Below, piece after piece: positions 25,984 through 38,519 of a stretch of DNA of 64,000 nucleotides. Made by a program: the position numbers and the translations under genes. The number at the start of each line of letters is the position of its first letter. Position 1 is the stretch's first letter. Origin of the DNA: Cyrtodaria siliqua (lineage: Eukaryota > Mollusca > Bivalvia > Adapedonta > Hiatellidae); contig JAWPHD010011193.1 in the NCBI GenBank assembly GCA_037043455.1, forward strand, positions 22,207-86,206, in the 5' to 3' direction. Under the pieces are notes generated by a model. The model saw only the letters and a program-made list of their open reading frames with translations, made no database searches and was not told where the DNA came from.

Positions 25984-27842
25984 AACTTCATAAAGTCAAT
26001 GTTAAGTACAACATTTATTGCAATTTATTAAACACTTAATACCAGGTGTGGATTCAGAGTCCACAGGTATGAACAAATCTGAGAAGGTATCAACTGTTTT
26101 TAAAAGTTGCATGCCCTTCATCTTCCTGGCTAATGCAGTTTTTAAATGAAACAAGCTGGTCAGGGCCTGCATGTTGAGAACCAGAGACCAGCTGGTGAGG
26201 GCCTGCATGTTGAGAACCAGAGACCAGCTGGTAAGGGCCTGCATGTTGAGAACCAGAGACCAGCTGGTGAGGGCCTGCATGTTGAGAACCAGAGACCAGC
26301 TGGTCAGGGCCTGCATGTTGAGAACCAGAGACCAGCTGGTGAGGGCCTGCATGTTGAGAACCAGAGACCAGCTGGTCAGGGCCTGCATGCTGAGAACCAG
26401 AGACCAGCTGGTCAGGGCCTGCATGCTGAGAACCAGAGACCAGCTGGTGAGGGCCTGCATGTTGAGAACCAGTGACCAGCTGGTCAGGGCCTGCATGCTG
26501 AGAACCGGAGACCAGCTGGTCAGGGCCTGCATGTTGAGAACCAGAGACCAGCTGGTCAGGGCCTGCATGTTGAGAACCAGAGACCAGCTGGTCAGGGCCT
26601 GCATGTTGAGAACCAGAGACCGGCTGGTCAGGGCCTGCATGTTGAGAACCAGAGACCAGCTGGTCAGGGCCTGCATGCTGAGAACCAGAGACCGGCTGGT
26701 CAGGGCCTGCATGTTGAGAACCAGAGACCTGCTGGTCAGGGTCTGCATGCTGAGAACCAGAGACCAGCTGGTCAGGGCCTGCATGCTGAGAACCGGAGAC
26801 CAGCTGGTCAGGGCCTGCATGTTGAGAACCAGAGACCAGCTGGTCAAGGCCTGCATGTTGAGAACCAGAGACCAGATGCGACCGGGCCTGCATGTTGAGA
26901 ACCAGAGACCAGCTGGTCAGGGCCTGCATGTTGAGAACCAGAGACCAGCTGGTCAGGGCCTGCATGTTGAGAACCAGAGACCAGGTGCGATGCATGTTGA
27001 GAACCAGAGACCAGCAGGTCAGGGCCTGCATGTTGAGAACCAGAGACCAGCTGGTCAGGCCTGCATGTTGAGAACCAGAGACCAGCTGGTCAGGGCCTGC
27101 ATGTTGAGAACCAGAGACCGGCTGGTCAGGGCCTGCATGTTGAGAACCAGAGACCAGCTGGTCAGGGCCTGCATGTTGAGAACCAGAGACCGGCTGGTCA
27201 GGGCCTGCATGTTGAGAACCAGAGACCAGCTGGTCAGGGCCTGCATGCTGAGAACCAGAGACCAGCTGGTCAGGGCCTGCATGTTGAGAACCAGAGACCA
27301 GCTGGTCAGGGCCTGCATGCTGAGAACCAGACCAGCTGGTCAGGGCCTGCATGCTGAGAACCAGAGACCAGCTGGTCAGGGCCTGCATGCTGAGAACCAG
27401 AGACCAGCTGGTCAGGGCCTGCATGTTGAGAACCAGAAACCAGCTGGTCAGGGCCTGCATGTTGAGAACCAGAGACCAGCTGGTCAGGGCCTGCATGTTG
27501 AGAACCAGAGACCAGCTGGTCAGGGCCTGCATGTTGAGAACCAGAGACCAGCTGGTCAGGGCCTGCATGTTGAGAACCAGAGACCAGCTGGTCAGGGCCT
27601 GCATGTTGAGAACCAGAGACCAGCTGGTGAGGGCCTGCATGCTGAGAACCAGAGACCAGGTGTGACCGTAAGTTTGACAAGAAAGTAATCAATTAAATAA
27701 ATGTGTCTTAAACAACTATTCTTTACGGTCAGCAATTGACAAATGTGTCACGGACCATTAATGTTTAAAACTCAGCCACTGGGCATCTTTCAATAGAAGG
27801 TTTACATGCCGACTACAACAGTGGTAAACAATATCTTGAAAG
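25984..27842. repeat. Segmental duplication, copy 1 (flanks plus 36-bp array)
   Basis: The left flank (AAACTTCATAAAGTCAATG to GCAGTTTTTAAATGAAAC) and right flank (GGTGTGACCGTAAGTTTGAC to ACAATATCTTGAAA) reappear around the array at 28.4-29.8 kb. The left flank here lacks two short segments present in the other copy (TGCCCCC and GAGTGGGCCC). Confidence 0.9.
26152..27658. repeat. 36-bp minisatellite array 1, about 42 copies
   Basis: The unit is GGGCCTGCATGTTGAGAACC followed by AGAGACCAGCTGGTCA and is G+C-richer than its surroundings. Each copy contains the palindrome GACCAGCTGGTC. Because 36 is divisible by 3 and the unit lacks stops in several frames, both strands stay open for up to 516 codons (MQALTSWSLVLN or HVENQRPAGQGL type). 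I do not treat this as coding. Confidence 0.95.
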
Positions 27843-28082
27843 AGGCTGAAACCCCCCCTTTTGGTACGCAGTATTTAGGGAGTTTTAGGCGTTATTCAGT
27901 ACGCACGAGCCTGGTACGCAGTACTCGCACGACACACTATTTAGTATTTAGTACTCATAAAATGTATTTTCAAAACCAAATATGTACAAAAAAAATCATA
28001 AAATGTAAATAAAGGTCTAATTTTGATAATCGGGCCTTCAATCATCTAGCAGATCCTGGCTCTTAGGTGTTTTAGGTCATCA

Positions 28083-28277
28083 TTCAAATTAGAGTTTGAG
28101 GAAGCTATCCAGCTGGCTTGCGGAACGTCGGTGGTTCTACCCAGGTGCCCGCCCGAGCATGAAAATTGCCCGGAGGGGCACCTGGGGTCTTCCTCCACCA
28201 ATGGAAGCTAGAAAGTCGCCATATGACCTTAGCTGTTGGTGCGACTAAAATCCAATTCAATCAATCAAATCAGAGTT
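28083..28277 (+). mobile_element. SINE-like 3' region with AATC tail
   Basis: Contains AGGTGCCCGCCCGAGCATGA, GGAGGGGCACCTGGGGTC, AAAGTCGCCATATGACC and TTGGTGCGACTAAAATCC, with an AATTCAATCAATCAAATC tail. The GGTGCGAC...AAAACC-type ending resembles bivalve SINE tails, including the one at 43.7 kb. Confidence 0.6.
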
Positions 28278-28402
28278 ATTGCCCTTTGTAATTTTATACT
28301 TAGAATTTTTGTCCGGAGCTAAATAGTATTCAGTACTCGGTCTCTAAAATAAGGAGTATTCAGTACTCGTGGGGGAGTGGGGGGTGGGGGGTTACATCCT
28401 CT

Positions 28403-29783
28403 TGAAACTTCATAAAGTCAATGTTAAGTACAACATTTATTGCAATTTATTAAACACTTATGCCCCCAATACCAGGTGTGGATTCAGGAGTGGGCCCACA
28501 GGTATGAACAAATCTGAGAAGGTATCAACTGTTTTTAAAAGTTGCATGCCCTTCATCTTCCTGGCTAATGCAGTTTTTAAATGAAACTAGCTGGTCAGGG
28601 CCTGCATGTTGAGAACCAGAGACCAGCTGGTCAGGGCCTGCATGTTGAGAACCAGAGACCAGATGCGACCGGGCCTACATGTTGAGAACCAGAGACCAGC
28701 TGGTCAGGGCCTGCATGTTGAGAACTAGAGACCAGCTGGTCAGGGCCTGTATGTTGAGAACCAGAGACCAGCTGGTGAGGGCTTGCATGTTGAGAACCAG
28801 AGACCAGCTGGTGAGGGCCTGCATGTTGAGAACCAGAGACCAGCTGGTGAGGGCCTGCATGTTGAGAACCAGAGACCAGGTGGTCAGGGCCTGCATGTTG
28901 AGAACCAGAGACCAGCTGGTCAGGGCCTGCATGCTGAGAACCAGAGACCAGCTGGTCAGGGCCTGCATGTTGAGAACCAGAGACCAGATGCTACCGGGCC
29001 TGCATGTTGAGAACCAGAGACCAGCTGGTCAGGGCCTGCATGTTGAGAACCAGAGACCAGGTGGTCAGGGCCTGCATGTCGAGAACCAGAGACCAGCTGG
29101 TCAGGGCCTGCATGCTGAGAACCAGAGACCAGCTGGTCAGGGCCTGCATGCTGAGAACCAGAGACCAGCTGGTCAGGGCCTGCATGTTGAGAACCAGAGA
29201 CCAGCTGGTCAGGGCCTGCATGTTGAGAACCAGAGACCAGCTGGTCAGGGCCTGCATGTTGAGAACCAGAGACCAGCTGGTCAGGGCCTGCATGTTGAGA
29301 ACCAGAGACCAGCTGGTCAGGGCCTGCATGCTGAGAACCAGAGACCAGCTGGTCAGGGCCTGCATGTTGAGAACCAGAGACCAGCTGGTCAGGGCCTGCA
29401 TGCTGAGAACCAGAGACCAGCTGGTAAGGGCCTGCATGTTGAGAACCAGAGACCAGGTGGTCAGGGCCTGCATGTTGAGAACCAGAGACCAGCTGGTCAG
29501 GGCCTGCATGCTGAGAACCAGAGACCAGCTGGTCAGGGCCTGCATGTTGAGAACCAGAGACCAGCCGGTGAGGGCCTGCATGCTGAGAACCAGAGACCAG
29601 GTGTGACCGTAAGTTTGACAAGAAAGTAATCAATTAAATAAATGTGTCTTAAACAACTACTCTTTACGGTCATCAATTGACAAATGTGTCATGGACCATT
29701 AATGTTTAAAACTCAGCCGCTGGGCATCTTTCAATAGAAGGTTTACATGCTGACTACAACAGTGGTAAACAATATCTTGAAAA
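28403..29783. repeat. Segmental duplication, copy 2
   Basis: Same left flank, 36-bp array and right flank as copy 1. The two copies are separated by about 560 bp (27,843-28,402) holding a SINE-like fragment and repeated AGTACTCG motifs. Confidence 0.9.
28586..29606. repeat. 36-bp minisatellite array 2, about 28 copies
   Basis: Same unit as array 1. Variants such as AGATGCGACC and AGGTGGTC mark positions that differ between arrays. It shares the terminal unit ending CCAGGTGTGACCGTAAG with array 1. Confidence 0.95.
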
Positions 29784-29895
29784 GGTTTAAACAAACAAAC
29801 TCAAGAATACTTTATCATTTTACAACTTATTTACATTTTTAACTTTTATAACAGCTGATTACAGGGAGTTTATCTCTGCATACAAAATACAATTT

Positions 29896-30333
29896 CAGTG
29901 GCGTAGCTGCCTATAGGCACATGCCTCCTATAGGCACTGTAGGCACGTGCCTACACATTGTCCCAGAAATCAAAAAATTAAAATGCCAAAGATGCAATAA
30001 AAACTGAGTGGAGTAGTGGGTGGAGGGGTATGGTCAGCTCATACCAGTTTTCACTCGTGTCTTTTCAGAAATAACCAAACGAACCGCGATTGTGCAAATT
30101 TTGAAAGATTTTCAGAAAGCAAGTATTCATATTAATATATATGTTATTTTGTTCTGTTCCGATGTTTTTGTTGCGAAATCGTTAAAAAGCTTGAAATCGT
30201 GTGTTAAAAAGATTTTCTTTGCTGCTTAAAACACCGTCAGAATGCAGGATTTGCCTTCTAAAATAAAAATTCCGGGGGAGCATCCCCACTAGGCCTTGTG
30301 CTACACACTGATTGATGCACAGCTACGCCCCTG
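29896..30333. mobile_element. hAT-like MITE with 5-bp target duplication
   Basis: Ends are CAGTGGCGTAGCTG and CAGCTACGCCCCTG, an inverted pair with one mismatch. AATTT flanks both sides (29,891-29,895 and 30,334-30,338). CAG...CTG ends are hAT-like. A 5-bp duplication fits the hAT5 group rather than the usual 8 bp. The inner open frame (30,020-30,229) has no recognisable domain. Confidence 0.75.
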
Positions 30334-30615
30334 AATTTGATTTGAGATTTTCAATTAAATGACAAAAACAGTCTATTCAATCATTTAAGAATTAGTTTAA
30401 ATTCAGGATTTTGTGATTCTTGGTTTCAAGAAACTCATTACTCAATGAGAGATACAAATAGTCTTTATCTGTTTCTCAATTTAAAAACAGCAATTTAAAA
30501 ACTAAACCAGTTCTCAGAACTAACCAAGTTGCATCATAATAGCATGCTGTCATGTCATAATAGTCAATTCAGTGATTTTGTTACCTGCGAGTCCTGCTTC
30601 TAGGGACTCACAATT

Positions 30616-32037
30616 AACAAGAGGTCAATACCTTGAAGCTCTACTGATGGTTTTTGATAGCTAGATCAGCATTCTTGTGAAGTTTCATGAAAATCTGTCA
30701 AGTAGTTTCAGAGGAGTTACAAGTTTTTAATATATAACTCTATGTAAACATAGATAGCCGCTGGCAGCCATGTTTAATGTCAAAATAATTTTCAACAGGG
30801 ACCAACATCATGTCAAGCAGACCATTTTAGAAAAAGTCAATATCAGTATCACTTAGTTTTCAAAAAATTGTTTTTTAAAAATCTTTTTTTAGCCATCGCA
30901 ACCATCATGAATTTCCGGCCGGCCTGAAATTTTGCTAGGATCAACTAGGCATCAAGAGCAACATTTCCTATAAGAAGTTTCAGAGTAGTCGCTGCACGTT
31001 TTTACTATATAACTCTATGTAAACAAAGATAGCCATGTTTAATGTCGAAATGATTTTCGACAAGGACTAACATCATGTCATGCTGATCATTTTATAAAAA
31101 GTCCCATATCAATATCACTTACAGTTTTCAAGAAGTAGTTGTAACAATCTTGTTTTTTAAAAATCTATTTGTAGTCGTGGTGGTCATCTTGAATATCTGG
31201 CCGACCGGAAATTTTGCTAGAATCAACTAGACACCAAGGCAACATTCCTGTGAAGTTTCATGAAAATCCGTCAAGTAGTTTCAGAGGAGTAGTCGCCGGT
31301 CGACCTGAATTTTTGCTAGTATCAAGAGCAACATTCCTGTAAAATTTCACGAAAATCCGTCAAGTAGTTTCAGAGGAGGAGTCGCCACAAGTTTTTCCTG
31401 TATAACTCTATGTCAACAAAGATGGCCGATGGCCACTGGCCGCTGGCGGTATGTTTGACATTGAATCAAAATGAATCTTGGTTAGGACCAAGTACATGTC
31501 GCACCAGTCATTTTCGTAATGTTCCAATTCAATATTACTTACAGTTTTTGAGATCACAGTCGCATTTTTAAAATCTATTTTTAGCGGTGGTGGCCATCTT
31601 GAATTTCCTACCGATCTGAATTTTTGCTAGGATCAACTAGACATCAAGAGCAACATTCCTGTCAAGTTTCATGTAGTCAAGTAGTTTTAGAGGAGTTTTT
31701 CCTACATAACTCTATGTAAACAAAGATGGCCACTGGCAGCCTTGTTTGACATCCAATCAAAATGAACTTTGGTTAGGACCAACTACCTGTCGTGCCAGTC
31801 ATTTTGGTAAAGGTTCCAAATCAAAATTACATTTTTAAAATCTATTTTTAGCCGTGGTGGTCATCTTGAATATCCGGCCAACCTGAATTTTTGCTAGGAT
31901 CAACTAGACATCAAGAGCAACATTCCTGTGGAATTTCATGTAGTTACAGAGCAGTAGTCGCGACAAAAAAAGTTTATGGAAGGACGGACGACGTACCACG
32001 GCATAAGCTAAGCTGATCTTTGATCAGTCAAGCTAAA
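30616..32037. mobile_element. Tandem-core element, 320-bp monomer family, copy A
   Basis: Starts AACAAGAGGTCAATACCTTG and ends TGATCAGTCAAGCTAAA. The core consists of diverged monomers of about 320 bp, each with AAGATGGCC...GGCAGCCATG, a TCAAGTAGTTTCAGAGGAG block, and GCCATCTTGAAT. This copy is older and more deleted than those at 34.5 and 61.6 kb. No transposase or Rep/helicase is encoded, so it is non-autonomous. I infer a Helitron/Helentron-like or pearl-like element from the hairpin ends and tandem core. Confidence 0.7.
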
Positions 32038-32858
32038 CAATATCTAAAATCCACAGGACGCACAGAAATCGAACAAGATTTTTTCTGAAACCTTAAAATT
32101 ATGGAAATATCAATATTAAAGACGACCCAAGTTAAGGAAAGATTTAGATAGACAAAAAAAAAAAGGAAAAAAAAAAGGTGAATCACAACGCGACTCAAAG
32201 TTTTTCCAAAGGACTCATAAATCTGCAGGCAACGAGTCCCCGGACTCATAATAACACAGCTGTAAAAAAATCACTGCAGTTAATACCAGGATGTGATGTC
32301 ATAATACCAGAAGTGATGTCATGATGGAAACAACCAAATGAAAATATGAATGAAGCAGCTGATTGGTTCTGTGATAAAAACTGGACCAATGAAACCTGTT
32401 CATTTAGCGAGATGGAGAAACTCAATCCATTCTCAGAAGTAATTGAATTTTTACTTGACATTGATTTATGAGGTTCTTAAAATCCAGAATTTCAAAATTC
32501 TAATAATAAAATAATTCTAAAATGATTTAATAGACTGTTAAAAGGGATATTTTTATTCAAATATAACTATTTATGCTTGTGTACTGTTTCTCTATGACTA
32601 CAACTATCTGTTAATGCAATATTACTTATTAACATGTCATTATGTTTATAATAATTATAATTAGGTTATTGCACAAAGCAACATTCAATTTAACAAAATT
32701 GTGAATATAAATGCTGTAATTTAAGTTCACCATTTATATTTTAACTTGTAGCTGCTGATTACATTTTAATCGCTTTATTTAGTGCCACACCTTGCACACA
32801 GATATTGATATCTAATAAACAAAGGCTTACTGCACACTTCTGTTTACAAAACATAGTA
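32038..32858. other. LIMK intron 1 spacer
   Basis: AT-rich sequence with an A-rich run near 32,155-32,178 and a short direct repeat around 32,285-32,320 (ATGTGATGTCATAATACCAG type). No gene recognised. Confidence 0.45.
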
Positions 32859-32859
32859 A

Positions 32860-33985
32860 AACAAGAGGTCCGAGAGGAACTTGTATTTGGTTTACATATA
32901 TGTATAGAATTGAGCACTGAACATTTCATTTTCTACTCCAACATATATCACACCTGTAAACTTTCATGAATTATAGTTCTCCGGCCATGTTTTGTTTCAT
33001 GAACATGTTTAATGTTTATTTAAATCGAAATCAATACGCAACAATAGATATTTACAATTCATGCATTGCAATATCTGTGAAAAGCGAGAATAAGATTTTA
33101 TTTGATGACGTAGAAAACTTTGAACAGGTAAATTAATCCACAGGTAAATGTATTTATCAATTATCTGGCAATAGTTGTGCAGCTATACAATTCAGATTTA
33201 CCTCATTTCCCCGTGCAGTCATGCAGTGGTAAAAGCAGTATCTACGTCAGGGAAATAATACTTACTTTTACATACAACTTAGTAGCGGTTTTAAATATAT
33301 GTGTCTCTCCGGGACTATCAAGAAATGTTCATATGATGTTTAAGAGTTAAATTTGTTAATTGATAATACTCCAAAATGGTGGCCATTCACCTTTATGTGT
33401 GAATCTACAGCTTTCCATAGCGCTTGCATGAGAAAAACTAGAAATGTGTCCATGGAACATGGATGCCCCCACTGAAAACAATCTGCGGAAAACTGGCCTG
33501 TAACACTGGTAAAAAAACAAGTTTGATTTTGATGTGGTATTGATATGCACATCTTGTCATCATATAGAAGCATCATGTAAAATTTCGAAATAATCGGTTG
33601 AAAACTGTGGGAGGAGATACACACAAGATTTTAACGTAAAATAAAAAAAGGCCGTAACTCCGGCAATAAACGTTATATTTTGTCTCGAAATTGATATGCA
33701 CATCTTTGCATCATATAATTATAAGCATCCTGTAAAATTTCGAAACAGTCATTTGAAAAACTGCGGGAGGAGATAGACACACATGATATTTTAACGTAAA
33801 ATAAAAACTCTGGTAACAAAAGTTAGATTTTGACTTATCATATAATTATAAGCATCCTGTAAAGTTTTGAAGGAATCGGTTGAAAACTGTGGGAGGAGAT
33901 AGACACACAAACATTTAGAGACAGACAGACAAGACAGGGCTAAAGCTATATTTCCCCCATTCACCATTCGGTGGCGGGGGCATAA
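32860..33985. mobile_element. Hairpin-ended tandem-core element, second family
   Basis: Starts AACAAGAGGTCCGAGAGGAAC, where GGTCC and GGAAC can pair, and ends in CCCCC-ATT-CACC-ATTC-GGTG-GC-GGGGG followed by CATAAC. Inside, a unit with ATTGATATGCACATCTT, AAGCATCCTGTAAAATTTCG and GGGAGGAGATAGACACAC is repeated about three times (33,530-33,920). The minus-strand frames here are repeat artefacts. Confidence 0.6.
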
Positions 33986-34500
33986 CAAAAAGAAAAGTGT
34001 CACCAGACTAGAACTGTCATCGATAGAAACAATATTGATATATAATCAATCACGCGAGTCAATCAGTTCTGATACATGTAATCAATCACGTGAGTCAATC
34101 AGTTCTGATACATGTAAAATTGTAGACCTCTAGCTCTTGTAGTTTCAGAAAAGAAGATTTTTTAAAGATTTTTTTTAAGATTTTCCTATATAGATCTAGA
34201 TAAAACCGTGACCCCTGGGGCAGGGGCAAATTTTATCACCATTTCAACAACTGTGGCAGAGTTCCATAAGCTTATGCTACATGCAAAATATTAGATCTCT
34301 TTCAGAGAGGCAAAATATTAGAACTCTTTCAGAGTGTTTTTTTAAAAGATGTTCCTATATAACTCTATGTTTTCACATGGGCAGGGCCAAACTTTACCCC
34401 AAAGTCACCATTTGTAAAAACTTAGTAGAGGACCATAAGCTTATGCAACATGCAAATAAATGTAACTCTCTATGCCCTTTGGTTTCAGAGAAGAAGATTT

Positions 34501-37266
34501 AACAAGAGGTCAATGACCTTGAAGCTCTACTGCAGGCCTCAACACTAACTTTTTTTTCAACTAGCCCAGTCGGGCTAGTAGATGCAGAACCTACTAGCCC
34601 TGACCCAAGTTTCATGTGCCCTGACCAAGTTATATTAAAATCTTTATATTTATTATGCAACTCGTTGTTTCTTGTGTGGGGAGATGCGCAAATATGATTT
34701 ATTCTAAATAGGCTTAATACTATATTTAATAAACTGTTGTGGACTGATGATAGTATGATGCAATTATGAATAAACAATACAGCGACATATCTCTTGCATC
34801 TGAAAGGGGAATACAGCGACATATCTCTTGCATCTCGAAAGGGGAAATCAACATTGACAAATCGGCAAATGCGGTTGCCGTATGACAACAAAATGGAAAT
34901 GAGTCTCAAATGTCGCAATTTTGTTTCACATAAAATAGGATCGACTTTCAATTGAAATGTGCAAAATATCTAGCTAGCACTCGTTACAGGCGTATATTAT
35001 CGTATGCATCGATTAGATATTAAACGATGTGTCTAGACCTTTGACAATATTTTACGACATGTTAAAATCCACACAGAGTTAACTCCCTTTACAGTTAGTT
35101 CTATCGCTGCATGAAGAATGGAAAACCCGCGTGTTATAAATAATTCGGGAAGCTGTCGCGCATGCGCATTACGTTAGGTGAATCTATATTGTAAAAACAA
35201 ACTACGGCTTCATCGTTTTTGTGAGAGTGAAACGTATTTTACACGCAGAACTAAATGGAATTTTAAAAGAACATTTCTTATGGGTAAATGTCCCGTTCTT
35301 ATTGTACACGACCGGTCGGGCATGTTCCTGGGACATTCGCAAGCCCGGACCTATGTACAGGCAGTGAATGTCGTTCGGACATGCCTTAGTGTCGAACCCT
35401 GTACTGGTTGATTTTGATTTCAGGAAGTAGTCGCTACAAACTTGTTTTTTGAAAATCTATTTTTAGCCATGGCGGCCATCTTGAATTTCCGGCCGACTTG
35501 AAATTTTGCTAGGATCAATTAGACATCAAGAGCAACATTCCTGTGAAGTTTCATGAAAATCCGTCAAGTAGTTTCAGAGGAGTAGTCGCTACAAGTTTTC
35601 ATTATATAACTCTTATGTAAACGAGATGGCTGCTGACAGCCATGTTTAACATTGAATCAAAATAATGTTCGACTCGGATAACCATCATGCCATGCTGATC
35701 ATTTTAGAAAAAGTCCCATATCAATATCTCTTATAGTTTTCAAGAAGTAGTCGCTACAAACTTATTTTTTTTAAATCTATTTTTAGTCATGGCGGCCATC
35801 TTGAATTTCTGGCCGATCTGAAATTTTGCTAGGATCAATAAGACATCAAGAGCAACATTCCTGTGAAGTTTCATGAAAATCCGTTAAGCAGTTTCAGAGG
35901 AGTAGTCGCTACAAGTTTTCATTATATAACTCTATGTAAACAAAGATGGCCACTGGCGCCGATGTTTAACGTCACATCAAAATAATTTTTCACAAGGATC
36001 AACATTATGTCATACTGATCATTTTAAAAAAAGTCTCGTATCAATATCACTTATAGAAGTAGTCTCTACAAACTTGTATTTTGAAAATCTATTTTTAGCC
36101 ATGGTGGCCATCTTGAATTTCCGCCTGGCCTGAAATTTTGCTAGGATCAATTAGACATCAAGAGCAACATTCCTGTGAAGTTTCATGAAAATCCGTCCAG
36201 TAGTTACAGAGGAGTAGTCGCTACTAGTTTTTACTAGACAACTCTATGTAAACAAAGATGGCCGCTGACAGCCATGTTTAACATCGAAACAAAATAATTT
36301 TCGACAAGGACCAACATCATGTCATGGTGATCATTTTAGAAAAAGTCCCATATCAATAGCACTTATAGTTTTCAAGAAGTAGTCGCTACAAACTTGTTTT
36401 TTGAAGATGTATTTTTAGCCGTGACGGCCATCTTGAATTTCCGGTCGACCTGAAGTTTTGTAGGATCAATTAGACATCAAGAGCAATATTCATGTGAAGT
36501 TTCATGAAAATCCGTCAAGTAGTTTCAGAGGAGTAGTCGCTACAAGTTTTCATTATATAACTCTATGTAAACAAAGATGGCCGCTGGCAGCCATGTTTAA
36601 CGTTGAATCAAAATAATTTCCGACAAGGATCAACAACATGTCATACTGATCATTTTAGTAAAAGACGCATATCAATATCACTTATAGTTTACAAGAAGTA
36701 GTCGCTACAAACTTGTTTTTTGAAAAATTATTTTTAGCCGTGGCGGCATCTTGAATTTCTGGCTGACCTGAAATTTTGCTAGGATCAATAAAACATCAAG
36801 AGCAACATTCCTGTGCAGTTTCATGAAAATCCGTCAAGTAGTTTCAGAGGAGTAGTCGCTACAAGTTTTTACTAAACAACTCTATGTAAACAAAGATGGC
36901 CGCTGGCAGCCATGTTTAACGTCCAATCAAAACAATTTTCGACAAGGACCAACATCATGTCATGCTGATCATTTTAGAAAAAGTCCCATATCAATATCAC
37001 TTAGAGTTTTCAAGAAGTAGTCGCTACAAATTGTTTTTTTTAAATCTATTTTTAGATTTGGCGGCCATCTTGGATACCACATCAACATGAATTTTTGCTA
37101 GGATCAACTAGACTTCATGGGCAACATTTCTGTAAAGTTTCATGAAAATCCATTCAGTAGTTTCAGAGGAGTAGTTGCTACAAAAATAAGTTTACGGACA
37201 GACAGACGGACGACGGACACCGCACCACGGCCTTAGCTCTGCTGATCTCTGATCAGTAGAGCTAAA
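34501..37266. mobile_element. Tandem-core element, 320-bp monomer family, copy B
   Basis: Begins AACAAGAGGTCAATGACCTT and ends with the terminal hairpin TAGCTCTGCTGATC-TCT-GATCAGTAGAGCTA at about 37,234-37,264. Between them lie about six monomers; CAGAGGAGTAGTCGCTAC recurs every 311-321 nt from 35,575. The last monomer is diverged and carries an ACGGACAGACAGACGGACG segment. A hAT-like MITE is nested near the 5' end. Confidence 0.8.
34533..35401. mobile_element. hAT-like element nested in copy B, 5-bp target duplication
   Basis: The left end CAGGCCTCAACACTAAC and the right end (CAGGGTTCGACACTAAG when read inward) are inverted and similar. TACTG flanks both sides (34,528-34,532 and 35,402-35,406). 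Subterminal CTAGCCC/GGGCTAG inverted motifs follow. The minus-strand frame at 34,499-34,951 has no transposase motif that I recognise, so the element looks non-autonomous. Confidence 0.7.
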
Positions 37267-37913
37267 AATCAAGATGTGCTTTTAAAGACCTATATTTCGG
37301 AGAAAGTAGGTCACAGCAACAACAAAATTCTTAAACCGTATCAGTTTGATAAAGGAACATAATGATATAGATGAGGTTCAGTCAAAATCCCACCAATATA
37401 AGCTGTGATTAAGATCTTGTACCGAAAATGGGTGTGGCCTATATGTCAAAGAATGTAGGTCACGCATGACGGTTACGAAAATATTTGTTCACAGTGTCAG
37501 GTGAATATGAGGAACATACTGTTGCAGTTTGGTTAATATCCCACACTTAAAACAGGGCACACAAATTCCACTTGTCTGCTCGCCATGACAAGTGCTCATT
37601 GATGCAGCCTTGCAGGACGAGTAGTAATTAAGATAAATTCTTTAAAAATTTATCAATTTGACCATTCAAATATTTTGAAGGACGAGTAACTCGGTAACAA
37701 ATTTTCCTGCCATGTTAAAAGTTCAGATGAACAAAACTTACACTTTAACTTGAACGTAATCAAAAGGTGCACTCTAATTTAAACTGAGTGTGACCTATAT
37801 TTCACAGAAGTAGGTCAAAGCGATGAATAATTTGTTCACCAGGTCGATAAGAGAAACATGCTGATGCTGTTCGATTAATATCCCACTCTTAAAGGGTCGA
37901 GATTAGTGTTGTT

Positions 37914-38288
37914 CTGATTAATCGATCTGATCGATCAGTTATGCCTTTGATCTGATTAATCGATTACAATATTTTATAATCGACTTTACTCGGTTGTTGA
38001 AAATGATGGATTATTTCATTCTCCTGTACTAAAATATACAAGAAAATAAAATGAGTTATAACCTTGCAACAAGTAATCACATAATGGGTATCACAACTTA
38101 TTTTAAAATATGTGTTGAGTCAGTTTCATTCAGTTCCTTTATTACCAGAACATGCTTGTGATTCTTTTCTTCATTATAGTCTGAAAAAGGCTTATACTTG
38201 TCTTTTATAGCAGCCATGTTTGATCGATTAATGATCGATCAAATATTCTGATGATCGATCGCGAGTTTTCAGACAATTCCCAACACTA
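37914..38288. mobile_element. hAT-like MITE with 8-bp target duplication
   Basis: Ends are TAGTGTTG and CAACACTA, flanked by identical 8-bp copies of GTCGAGAT (37,906-37,913 and 38,289-38,296). The interior is full of ATCGAT/GATCGATC motifs (TGATCGATTAATGATCGATC). The exact 8-bp duplication makes this a confident insertion. No coding capacity. Confidence 0.85.
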
Positions 38289-38519
38289 GTCGAGATAAAC
38301 AGAAATTGTAGTTTAACTTGGACATAATCTAGATGGAACAAGCACTAACCCCAAACCAATCTCTACCCAGAGTTGTCGTTCCTTGCATACACATACACCT
38401 CTGTCAACGTTTCATCAAATACCAAGAATCTTGGCAACGATGAAAAACGATGGAAATGCAATTTTTTTTGATTGCACTAATATTTTTCTGAATTATCTTT
38501 AAGCCAAATAAAATTATAT

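Noticed and set aside
26002..29633. Long open frames (up to 516 codons) in the 36-bp arrays
   Set aside because: A stop-free unit divisible by 3 keeps several frames on both strands open at once. There are no domain, start context or splice signals consistent with a gene.
34499..34951. 150-codon minus-strand frame as a transposase
   Set aside because: It overlaps the end of a hAT-like MITE but shows no DDE or dimerisation motifs, and extends into the flanking element.
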